The position numbers and the translations under genes are program-made. Of a stretch of 64,000 bases of DNA, positions 52,921-64,000 are shown one piece after another (position 1 is the first letter of the stretch; the number at the start of each line of letters is the position of its first letter). The notes beneath the pieces were generated by a model. The model was not told the DNA's origin. It was given only the letters and a program-made list of their open reading frames with translations, and did no database searches. Source of the stretch: Trichoplax sp. H2 (taxonomy: Eukaryota; Placozoa; Uniplacotomia; Trichoplacea); the NCBI GenBank assembly GCA_003344405.1, contig NOWV01000046.1:422954-486953 (forward strand), written 5' to 3'.

Positions 52921-55252
52921 TCAAACCACATATCGAACAAATATTTCAATTGTCAATTGAACTCAACATGGAAATTGCCATAATACAATACCACCAGCGT
53001 TAATGTAATCTACCTCTTCTTTGCATAAACTAACCGGGTATTAATACTGTATGGGTGTAGTATCTATCTAAAGGTTTGCTACACGAGCTCCTATAATATA
53101 ATCAATTTAGTAGGGCTGAACAATAGAACCTTCTTCCTAGTTTTTATCTTTTCCGTTGTATATCTATGAATTGAGACTATGCACTTTCTATTTTACTTAA
53201 AAATATAAGTTGATGATAAAAGTATAGCTTAAATCTGATAATTATGTAGTAATAAATGATGGCTTCACACTAGTCATGTTATTAGTATATTTTTGAAAAA
53301 AATGGCCATTTTATATTTAATTAATAATATTAATATAGAGTTAGAGCTAGGACATTCCGATAAGTTAGAATTATTATGAATAATTTCAAAAATCTTATAA
53401 AATATTGTCAATATTTTGTTTACTGTAATGTCAACTAGCCGCTGCCGATTGAAAGGAGTTGTTAATAACCTTGCTTTTTCAGTGGGTAACGCTAATAGAT
53501 AACATCCTGTCAATTACCGGTGTGCCATATACAGGTAATCACTGAAGTAAGACAATTAGCCGATAAAAAATGTGTCTTAAAAGCCAATATTTTTAGAACA
53601 TTTCTTGAAGGAAGCTTTATAATTAATCAATACTATTGCGTGTATATTGTTTTCTAATAAATGACACTCATTGGTATGCTTGAAAGTAGTAGAGAACGTT
53701 TAGGCTATGATACGATGTCGACCGCATCTTAAATATTTTACATAACAAATTCATAATTTTCCATTAACCAAACATAGAATAACATAGCTAGAAACGTAAC
53801 TAAAATCTTAGAATCATTTATTTAAACTTTATATTATCTACTTGCTTCGAAGAAGCACTATGATGTATGGTACATACTATGATAGTATAGCAGTACATAC
53901 GTATGTAACAGTAGTATATATATAACTAATTTCAACATGATTGCGAGCGATGACAGTCTATGTTTAAATAATTGATAAATGCTTCTACAAAAGCATAATA
54001 CCTTTCTATAAAACTAGTGCCAGCTGTATTACTGTAGAACGTGATCAAATTAACGCCCGAAAACGATAGGCTTACAATATAGCTTGAACAATCTCAAACT
54101 ATGCTTAGTACACATACAAAGAAAGCAATTACGCATTTTCACTTCTTTAGTAGGTTTAGACCATTCCACTAGCTTGTTCATATTATTGTCCACGATGGTA
54201 TGAATTGCTTTATGTTTAGATACTATTTAATGCCATGTATAATGTATATGTTTATAATCATTACTTTTTATTCTTCCCTTTTATATTTCATTCGATAGAT
54301 ATACAATAATACTGATATAAGTCGCATATTATCTTGCACTGCATAAGTTATTATGAAACTAACATTATTTCCGTACGGTAGCTCTCAATATCTAAGAATT
54401 TTATTTATTTTAGATCGAAAGGTTATTATAGGTACTATTCAATATTATTAATTTGATTTAGTAGTCCCTGATCGAAATGGAAAGATTTTAAAGCTGGAGT
54501 GTTATTTTATCAATTGCTATTTTGCCATCATGACCTGAATATAATTTCATATTTTCAACCAGTACATTAATAGGACATAATAAATAAGGAAGTTAGTACT
54601 ATACCCGAACAGTATTGTAAATAAAAGCCAGCTCGAGTTATACAATGCCATTATTAGACTTTTTCATGCTAAAATAATTCTATCAACCTTGTCTAACACT
54701 ATTTATGTACACACGCATTTATAAACCCGAAGAATTGATTTTACAGCGAATGAATTAACAACTATATATATATTATAGGCAATAGGATATTTTCTAACAC
54801 AATCACATCTTGTGTTTTAAGTATGCTAACAGAAACATGTAAAAATAGCTTATTCTAATTTTCATCTATTATAACTAGGTAAATTTTTATTTTTACTACC
54901 CGATACTGTAAGTTAGTGACTTACTGTATATTTTCTACGGTAGAGTAATTTCTAAGCTGTAGATACAATAATTTTTTTATTTAATGTGTTTACTGAAAAG
55001 TTTCTAATCTGAAATACTATAGTACTGATTACACCTGTCTATACAGCATATATTGATATAGTGAATATTTTAATAAATGGAAATAATTGTACGGTTTGCA
55101 GTGCCTAATAAGAATGAAGTATGGAACGCCATAGTATGTGTACACTTTAATATTGAATGCGAGCGCCTCTTTGATGAACAACATATTTACTACTGGCCCT
55201 TTAGTTCAAGTAGAGACAAAATTCACTCATGGATTTATTATTGACTATAAAA

Positions 55253-55505
55253 TATCAGTGGCCAACTGATAAATCATCTTTCCTTGAGATTAGCTGATGA
55301 AATTTATTATTAAACTTATTGCTAACTATTAGAACATCAGCAGACAGCTAATAAGTAGTCTATCTTTCTTTTAAGACTAATCAGAAAAAGTTACAGTTAA
55401 AACGTATTATAGACAACAAAAACATCAGCCATCAACTAATAGCTAGCCTAGTATTCCCTTAAGATTAACTGATTAAAATTTAATATTTAATAAATTTAAC
55501 GTCTA
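55253..55505. repeat. Three-unit diverged tandem repeat (~85 bases)
   Basis: Units start at 55253, 55336 and 55424. Each begins ATCAG followed by an AACTAATA-like block, a CTTAAGATTAACTGAT-like block and an ATT-rich tail. Weaker copies may continue to about 55700. Confidence 0.7.
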
Positions 55506-58500
55506 CCTTTTAGTTCTGCCTGATTTAAAAATTAATTTCGACACTTAATACAGCCGACCAGCATATCATGATCTAATTTATGAAGAAATTCCACAGTAAC
55601 TGAATCGATTTAAATACATTATTCTTCATCCATCTTTTAGTTCTAACTAATTTTATAAGCTGCTGCAATCATTAATATAAGCCATCAGGCTATCGTTACA
55701 ATGCTATTGCCTAATTGAAATGAAGTTTAAAAAAACTGGTTTACAAGTAATAATTGCTTCTAAAATTGCAGCAGTGAACACAGTCTATCAGCCCAATGAT
55801 ACCATAATTTTGGTAAGGTATTGACCAATTTAAATTCAATATTTCCGATAGCAATGAGCTAACTTATACGTAACGTAATGTAACGCCATGGAAAAGCTTA
55901 AAAATTTAATTAATTTTTCGCAGTTGATTAGGTATATATTCATACTGATACTACAGTTATTACCGTTGAAAGTGAAAAGGATGTTCAAATATGTCAAGGA
56001 AGGATATGATCAGGAAAGCGCAACTTTAATGGAGAAATCGTGAAGATTAGCTGACATTGTCTGCAGTTAGATCTCGATTCTCTAAATAGAACTGTCAAAT
56101 TTGATCATAGACGGACACACTAAGAATCTACCTCTATTAAAAATCGGCAACTCAAAAGTTCTACCTAATTCTTGACTGACGATTTATTCAAAAAGTTGCT
56201 TGATAATAAGAATAAAATACTCTATTAAACTCCATAAATCAAAGATATATACGTATATACATTCATGTTTGCCTCTTTTCTTCCTCCTACATTGATTCTC
56301 TTTCATATCTTCCAAAATACCAGGATAGTCAGGGTTTTGCTTCGTTTATGCTATTATATATCATTTTATACAGTAAATTAATTAATTTTTAATAAACCCT
56401 TTCCAATTACTGTAATGTCTTTTCTTTCTATTATCAATTGGATTTACAAGACATAGACGTGACAAAACAATTTAAAAAATATAGTACTTCCTTGTATTAG
56501 AGGCTGTTAAATCTATTCTGAAGTTGACGATGACGCGTTTTCTGTACGATATTTTGAAATTACAATTCAATAGGATTCATTTTCTATTGAATTTCTACCA
56601 ACATCCATGTTGTCTAACAGGGCCGATCGCTTTCGTAGTCTTTAATGATATCTATGACCAATATCTTTTATAAATGGCCAGTAGAAGTAAATAACTAATT
56701 CAAATTTTAATGCATTCCAAAACAATATTGTTTAACATCATTGAAGTTTTTCTCTTACTATGGCATTATTCTCGATAGTATAAACACCCAAATTGGTATT
56801 TCAATATTATTTACGCATTTTACTTTGATTTTTCCTGGCCTACACTTTGAGGTGTCATGTTATTCCTAGCTTGTATAGTAAAATAACATCAGTACTAAAG
56901 AAATAGATTGTTATTCTTCTGTTATTACTAAGAGGTTGCCATGATGAGTAAATAATCTTCCTCTAAGATAAGTAAAATAATCAGCCAATAATATTAAAAT
57001 ATTCCTCTTTAATAATACTATCATTGGGGATGAGCTCTATTCTTGACGTTTTTATTGACGCTATTGCTAAAAATCGTCATTTTTAAGCAAATAATCATTC
57101 GCGAAAAAAATTGAAAAGATGCATTTCTCAATAGATTTTGCTTACGCTTTCGTTGTTTATGAGGTTTAATTTGAATACGGATTGAATTGATTTAGCTTAT
57201 GGATTCCCCGTCTAAACAGTGATATTCAAGAAGTTTGGATAGAGGACTTTTCTTCATCTATTAATTTATACCAATACATATTGATTTAATAGTATTTTTA
57301 ATATTCATTCATCTTAACTATAAACTACATGAAAATTCATCTTTATTGATGAATGAAGGGATTATCATTTTTTATTTTTTTCAAGTTGTGATTGAACAAC
57401 TTTAATTAAAAAACTTTTAACTTACGAATGAATGAATTTGAAAAAAATTTTTCTCACTCTAATTGAAAGTTTTACTTCCATCCTATTAGCCAAACTACCT
57501 TTACGATGAGAGTAAAAACATTTTCCACATCGTGAATTGCTACTCAATCTTAACTTTAGTGTAAAATCATTGGAGTAGATATAACGAAGAAGGAATCAAT
57601 AATAAAAAATCACGTCTTGTTTTTAATAACGATAACATTCAACAAATCATGAGCAGATATGGTCTATTTCATCCAATAAATTAATTGTCAAATTAATATT
57701 GACAAAAATGGAGAATCCAACTACTAAGAGTATAGGACTGAATAGGTCACAAATTGAATCGAGATTGTTTCCTCTTGCTTTTGTTTCTAACTAGCCTCAT
57801 TAAGAAGTAGGTAGAATAATAGTAATTACTTTTTTTCATTCTACCCTGTTATTCTAAGAAATCAACATTTTTCCTTGGTTATGTTGACATTTTCGACCGA
57901 ACTTTTACAATAAATTGAATACAATACAATGACTTGTTTAACGGGCATAAATTGCTTTTCATTCGATTGCATTAAAGCGCCAACTTGATGTAATAGCTGT
58001 CGGACTTTTGTTACGTACAATTGGTATACAATCTAGATAATATACTGATTAGTTTCCAAGCATTCCCAAATCATTTAAATACAACAAAATAACCATTTCT
58101 GGCATTGCTCCTCACTTTGATTAGAATAGTGCTCGCACTATTTTGTGCATTCTTGGACCAAATAGATTTAGTAGATTGCTCTTACTTCTACCTCAATTTT
58201 GATCTCTATCCATTCCACTGTCACCGCTGTTGTTGTTATTCATCGTCCTGATCTCAAGCTTTCCTTAGAAAATTAATAAGACCGAGGTTGAAATATTCAA
58301 TACTATCAAGAAATTGCATCACAGGTAAACTATAGATTGATAAATTCATTAATATAACTTGATGACATCTGTAAAATTAATGAAAACGCACGTAGACACA
58401 AGATCCTTTTTCAAATTATATGAAAATAATATAAAAAATAAATTGAATCAATCTACTGTATAGTATTGCTATGATTCATCAACAACGTCAGATCTGATAA

Positions 58501-58924
58501 GGTAGAAAATGGACTAATCAAAGTTCTGTAAGGTTATTATTTCCACTTAATCAAAGTTCAATATTTCTCGCTTTGACGCAGTATAAACTGCAGGCACAGA
58601 TGCAAACTTCTTTTTTTCTTTCATTAACCTCCAGTGAATTCAATTTTATTTCAATTTCCAATAGTTGTAATAGCCAACAATCTGCTTAAAAAATCATTAT
58701 AGGATATCGTCATACTATTACCTAGCATCTGCAATAGATGGAGCATTTTTAGCCTACCACCATACTTACATTTCAACTTGATTCTAACTTGAATTACCTT
58801 TGGTAGTCCATGATATGATATATTATTTTGTGATCAACTGTCCTATCGTAGTATTGCTAGATCATAATATACATTATTTAGTTCAATATTGAATGGAAAT
58901 TCATTCATATTTCGACTTAACAAT

Positions 58925-59752
58925 ATGAATAATAGCAATAACAGTAAATTTGATGATATTATTGAATTTCTTGACCGTACCATTGCATCATTTCGTGGAT
59001 CACTAAATAATTTTAGGGAAAATTCCAAAGAAACTGAACTACCTGCCAGCAAGAAAAGCACTAAGGATAAAAAAAATCGTAAGAATCGCACGCCACCAGG
59101 AGCAACAACCAGTCCACGCCATAGTCTACGCTATTCAGCATTGAACAGTCTTGAAAGTGATCAACATTCTCCTAAGAAATTTCACACGATGTTGCATATT
59201 ATGAAGCCTGACGAATTAACTGGTGTTAAAAAAGGCAATATTACATTCGGCCTAAATACAACACACAACCATAATAATACAAGCCATGAAGACAACAAAA
59301 TCAGCTCAAGTAATACTAATCTTGGTGCTTTGCCTAAATTTGATTACCCAGAAAAAATTGAAATTCTACCTTCAAGTCACGCAAATATACCTAGCATCAC
59401 GTTAACAACCGTTTCATTGCCTCATGTCCATCAAACTGCTAACCATATTTCGACATGTCCACCACCACGTAAAGTGAAAATGGTAAATGAAAAATTGCCA
59501 ATTAGTTGCCTGCGCGATCGATCATCATCTCATCACCATGATCGCAATAAATCGGTCCATTACGTCAACGGCAGCAGCTTGGTCGCTAGCAAGATTAAAT
59601 CAGCTTATAACAAAGTTAGCAATAAAGGCCACAAACGAGACCAACATCGGAAGTCGACCATATTGCCAACCATTAACGAGCAACCCTTAGATAAAAAAGA
59701 TCCACCTTATCATTGCAGTACTCATTTTGCTGAGGTACTGGAAGAAATGTAA
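58925..59752 (+). CDS. Orphan Ser/Asn/His/Lys-rich protein (275 residues), function unknown
   Basis: A single open frame with an ATG at 58925. The frame also extends 12 codons upstream, but without an ATG. The product is hydrophilic, with no membrane segment or signal peptide. It has an Asn/Ser-rich start, a short helical-looking piece (FDDIIEFLDRTIASFRG), a strongly basic cluster (about 43-56, KKSTKDKKNRKNR) that could be a nuclear localisation signal, His/Asn-rich middle parts, and the end CSTHFAEVLEEM. No family recognised. Amino-acid use and length suggest a real, mostly disordered, lineage-specific protein, but it could be the large exon of a longer spliced gene. It stands alone in a gene-poor region. 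Confidence 0.5.
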   Translation: MNNSNNSKFDDIIEFLDRTIASFRGSLNNFRENSKETELPASKKSTKDKKNRKNRTPPGATTSPRHSLRYSALNSLESDQHSPKKFHTMLHIMKPDELTGVKKGNITFGLNTTHNHNNTSHEDNKISSSNTNLGALPKFDYPEKIEILPSSHANIPSITLTTVSLPHVHQTANHISTCPPPRKVKMVNEKLPISCLRDRSSSHHHDRNKSVHYVNGSSLVASKIKSAYNKVSNKGHKRDQHRKSTILPTINEQPLDKKDPPYHCSTHFAEVLEEM

Positions 59753-62700
59753 AATGTTGGCTATCACTCCATCCTACAACAACTTGCCAATTCAATTATC
59801 AAGCCTCTCCATTTTTGTCCATCACTCTATCATTGAACTGCTACACCTATTTGTTTTATACTTATACATATGTCATGATTATTTTTATTAGGCCATTCTT
59901 CAGGACGATATGCCATAGCATTTTAATGAGCAAGTTGAATAATGATAAAAGGATTGTCAATTTTCTCGGGCTACGATGTCGCCTTACAAACGATTAATAG
60001 CAGTTTTGCAGAATTAGTTTTTCAAACGGTTTTTTCTGTTATTCGCTACGATTCAGTTTAAATTATAAAAGGTTAGAAATTATCGAGAAGGGGCTATAAA
60101 ATGGCAGTAACAATAGCAATAACCAAACAGGAGCCAGCGCAATTTTTATTCTACAGCAACGGTCAATGCCAGTCGATCTACATATCAGTTTTGGTGATTC
60201 TGTTCCAGTAAAGAAAAGTAATAATGTAGCACCCTATACTAATCATTTAGAAGAAATCTCATCCATTCTGTAAATTGAGCAAAATAGGACGATTCCAAGT
60301 AGACTAAGTCTTTAATATACACTTATTACTATAATATCCTACGCTTACATATTAATAAATCGACTGTGGTTTGTAGAAGATGAGATCGATCCTATCCGTA
60401 TTTAAAATTGGATGATTTAAATTGAACTAAATCGATGACCACTGACCGATATTACAACATATTGGTGAATCGTCGAAAGATATAAAACGCCAAAGACATT
60501 TTCATAATTTAAGCAGAATATTGCGAATTACTATTTCTATCAAGTCCGCAATGAATACGACGGAACAGCAAGGCAAGATATACTCATATCCGTATTTAAA
60601 TTACTGCAAAGACATTTTCATAGTTGAAGCAGGATATTGCGAATAACTGTTTCCATTAAGTCTGCAATGTATACTAGTTGAACAGCAACTCAAGCTGTGA
60701 AATTAACTATGCTTATGAAAAAGTAAATTATATTCATAGTTGAATCAAGCGAACTGAAATTGCAATATATCCACCCATAACACTTTTTGGTCAAGAATAA
60801 CTTCTAGAGATTAGCTGAATCACCTGTCTCTATAGGAAGACAACTCATACTTATTTTTGAACTATGTCAAATCAATAGCGTCTTTTGGATCTAGAAATAA
60901 GTATTACTTTGATAAATCATCTATAGCTAAGGCGAATTACATTTCCAGTTGAAATAAGAATGATTTGAAATCTTTCGAATCTCTAACCTATGCCACTGAT
61001 ATTCAAGTCATTTACAACGTCCATAATCGATTATGTATATTCATATCGGAAACAAACTGATTACAATTACATCAAATCTGTGATCTAAATTTGTAGGATA
61101 GTAGTATAAGATATTGGATTACCTATAGTATAATATATAATGAGAAGCAAATTACGATCACTAATTTTCGAAAGAGACCATTCCATTGGGCTATATAAGT
61201 GTAAGATATAGTAAGAATGTAGCAATGCAATTACGAAATGATGTTACCGCACTTATTATTCAAGTTAATTGATGATTGCTCTCTTAAAATGTTGTAAAAT
61301 TCAGCTATATATAGACACTATAATTCGTCAATGGAGGATGTATCCTGTTGGAAACCGTGTATAGATTACACATTCTCCATAAAATATCTCCGAATTATAA
61401 TTTTACGTAGGCAATATCCAGTTCGATTGTATATATAAAATATATCCTCTTTCTGCTTATTGCTACGGAAATAAATCCTTATTATGCCAGTATATTAAAA
61501 GAAAATTAAAAATAATTGATCGAGTATTTAGAGTAGTAAATAAATTTAATGCGATAAAGAAACTCTATAAAACTAGGTGCAATAAATTCAATTTCTATTC
61601 CAAAATCACTGATAACTTATTGCATTACAGTTTTATTTATTTCATTCAATTATTGCTGCAAAATCTTCTTCGATCTTATGCAATTACTTGAGTAGATAAT
61701 GTAATAAATTTTAATCGGATTGAACTGATAGTTTGCCATTATAAAATCATCTACTACATCTTATAAAAAAGTAAAACTTTTTATTATATATTATTGGAAT
61801 TGATAATAAATGATGCATCATATTATTATTTCCACATTTTTTACAGCTGTCTTGCATATCTGAATATGATTACACAACAACACTGATACTAATCATAGTA
61901 ACGTCTTTAATTTCGATTTTCACAAGAATATTATATACTCAATTTGTTATTAACTGGTGTCTAATGAGCTAATTGTTTCATGTTTTTAACGCATGTACAT
62001 CATTACCATATTATCCGTAATAAAAAATATCCATTTTAGAGTTTCAATAACTCCAACTCGCTAATGTATCTGTGGTGAGACTATGCTAATGGATTATTAA
62101 GACAATAATTCAATATATTGGCTCTATTATAAGACAATTCCCTTGGTTAACATAGCTAAACGGACAGCTGTAAATGAAGTCTATAAATGATGTCGATTTA
62201 TAACTATTTTGACTAGTTCAATGAAGATGCATGATTTAATAAAAAATAATCATTGCAAATCTTCAATTAGGAAAGTCCATCAATTATAAACATGTTTATC
62301 TTAGGTACATCATATTCGAGTACGATATGAAAGAGAAAGTAAATCCCATAACTATCACATTATTGAAATTGTAAGTAAATTCATTATGATAATATTTCTG
62401 GAACGGCAACTAAATTTATCAACCATCGTATTATTGCAAACAAATACAGTCTACTTTGACAATCAATTGAACTTTTGATATAGAATAAAAAAATAGCGGT
62501 TGATTCTTTATAGTCTTATTTAATTCTATCATAATTCAATCAGAGGCTCAGGATCTATGCAAGTAATTGTATTCAAAACAACGCAAATCCATTCTAAACT
62601 AAATTTTTTCACATCAATAGCTACCATCTGTGCCATTCCGAAGATTTCAGCGTACTCTTGTTTCAATAATATCAGAGAAAAATGTCCATGCGTGATCATA

Positions 62701-64000
62701 GATTACAAAGTATTGCTATAAATATTAACAATTACCATAATTTACTTCCTTGTTGTGTAATGAGAATAGTTATGTAATAGGTAATAGCCAATAGCCTGAA
62801 ATAGGCGATAATTTAAGGTAGTAATGATGATAAAAATGATAAAATAATGTAGTGGAAATATTTAACTGTTAACTCTTTCGCTAAATAATTGAAAGCCGTA
62901 TTATTGATTTTGCGTATTAAGAGTTACTTATACAGCTGTTATTTATTAACAACTAAAATTTGGTTTATACAGTACTAGTATAATTTATTTAATTCAATTT
63001 TTAAAAATTTAATTGAAAGGTAAGTGCACCTATCAAATTATGCAATAATGTAATGGTAAAATAAGAGCATGATGGTCAGTATACGATATAAGCTTTTTTA
63101 TGTAATAAAACAGCAAAATTTACCAAAGAGTTTCACTCGAAAATTGAATTTCATGAGAAATACCAAATAAATGTGAAGAACAGAGTAATCTAAGGGATAA
63201 TGATTAGTATCAGATTTTTTAATTGGGGTGTTGTAGCTGTTAGTAGTCCTCAATTTCAATCATAATTTTCTACGCGTAACTATTTACGAACTGTGTAGCA
63301 AGGGTATCGATAATAACGTAAATTTAAAATGACCATTCTATTATAAAATGCACACTATTTCAGTTAGTTTTAAGATAAATATTTTATAGCATCTTGGAAT
63401 AAAATTTATTAGTTCAGTATCGATTGTTGTATCACAGAGGATTAATTAAAATTCGTTAGTCAAGGGTAACACGATAACTGCTCATAAGAAGAAGAATACT
63501 ACCATCATTTCGATTGTATACCAATCAAGAGTAAGATAATTTGATATAATATAGAAAATATTCTAATAAAGCAAGAAGGTTCTCAAAGTTAATAGAAATT
63601 AAGGTTTAAAAGTACCACACAAGGCAATTTTAGTAGCATTAGAAGAAATTGTGAGATAACTTCAAATTTAAAATCTTGAATTTTATTGCTTAATATGACA
63701 TTAAGAATTATTCTCTGTTATTAATTCTGTTTACGCTTGCGATCCTGCTCTAATAATTGCGATATTTCAGATAGATCTTAGTATTGTTTACTTTGTTATT
63801 ATCTTATAATAAATGGATAGAAATCGATTCTTTTTGACCTTGTGTATTACTCTTTAACTATTGCTAGTCAAGCGTATTACATACATTCCCATAACTTGAC
63901 GTTATAATATGAGAAAATCCATTAAATCGTAGAAATGATTATCGGAAAATTGATTACTTTGTTATCCGTTTATTGATGATAGGTCTGCCACATTATGCTT
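59753..64000. other. Gene-poor AT-rich region to window end
   Basis: No recognised exon on either strand. Holds a two-unit ~116-base tandem repeat (60491-60715) and AT-rich low-complexity DNA. Part of it may be 3' UTR of the orphan gene. Confidence 0.6.
60491..60715. repeat. Two-unit tandem repeat (~116 bases)
   Basis: Units start at 60491 and 60607 with CAAAGACATTTTCATA, followed by TTGAAGCAG-ATATTGCGAAT, a TTTC-AT-AAGTC-GCAATG block and GAACAGCAA. A partial third unit may precede them (ATCCGTATTTAAA recurs near 60395 and 60589). Confidence 0.8.

Larger units (their letters stand above)
52188..58924. other. Gene-poor AT-rich region
   Basis: About 6.7 kb without any recognised coding exon on either strand. 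Contains a two-unit repeat (52709-52920) and a three-unit repeat (55253-55505). Unlike the intergenic regions near genes, it has almost no TACTG/CAGTA palindromes. Introns of the orphan gene downstream or long UTRs cannot be excluded. Confidence 0.6.

Overview
This window is eukaryotic nuclear DNA from an animal with a compact, AT-rich, intron-rich genome. I rebuilt six multi-exon genes by hand from canonical GT-AG junctions with consistent phase. They encode a Rap1 GTPase, a STRIP1/2 STRIPAK subunit, the APC/C subunit APC4, a GRAMD4 protein, glucose-6-phosphate dehydrogenase and the ubiquinone hydroxylase COQ7. Animal-type genes, many short introns (mostly 50-500 bases) and roughly one gene per 6-8 kb suggest an early-branching metazoan. 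A placozoan (Trichoplax/Hoilungia) is my best guess, but that is inference, not proof.

Layout: 1-8.7 kb has no recognisable gene and holds a diverged ~80-base tandem array and palindromic GTAC clusters. 8.76-10.7 kb is Rap1 (+). 12.7-18.6 kb is STRIP (+, 23 exons), convergent with APC4 (-, 28 exons, 19.1-24.7 kb). 26.7-31.8 kb is GRAMD4 (-, 19 exons). 33.8-38.5 kb is G6PD (-, 11 exons), divergent from two intronless hexosaminidase-D paralogues (+) at 40.6-42.2 and 45.8-47.5 kb. 49.6-50.8 kb is COQ7 (-, 3 exons). A 20-N assembly gap near 51.45 kb is flanked by duplicated sequence that looks like two unmerged alleles. 52.2-64 kb is almost gene-free, with one orphan Ser/Asn/His/Lys-rich ORF at 58.9-59.75 kb and several short tandem duplications.

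The genes do not form a pathway. They are unrelated housekeeping and signalling genes: adhesion signalling, STRIPAK phosphatase scaffold, mitotic ubiquitin ligase, membrane/GRAM protein, pentose phosphate pathway, glycan trimming and ubiquinone synthesis.

The most notable unexplained signal is a family of short clusters of a pentanucleotide (TACTG/CAGTA) in both orientations. These give perfect palindromes such as TACTGTACAGTA. They lie mostly in the 5' flanks of genes (STRIP, APC4, G6PD, both hexosaminidases, COQ7, more weakly GRAMD4). They are nearly absent from exons, most introns, 3' flanks and the 52-64 kb gene desert.
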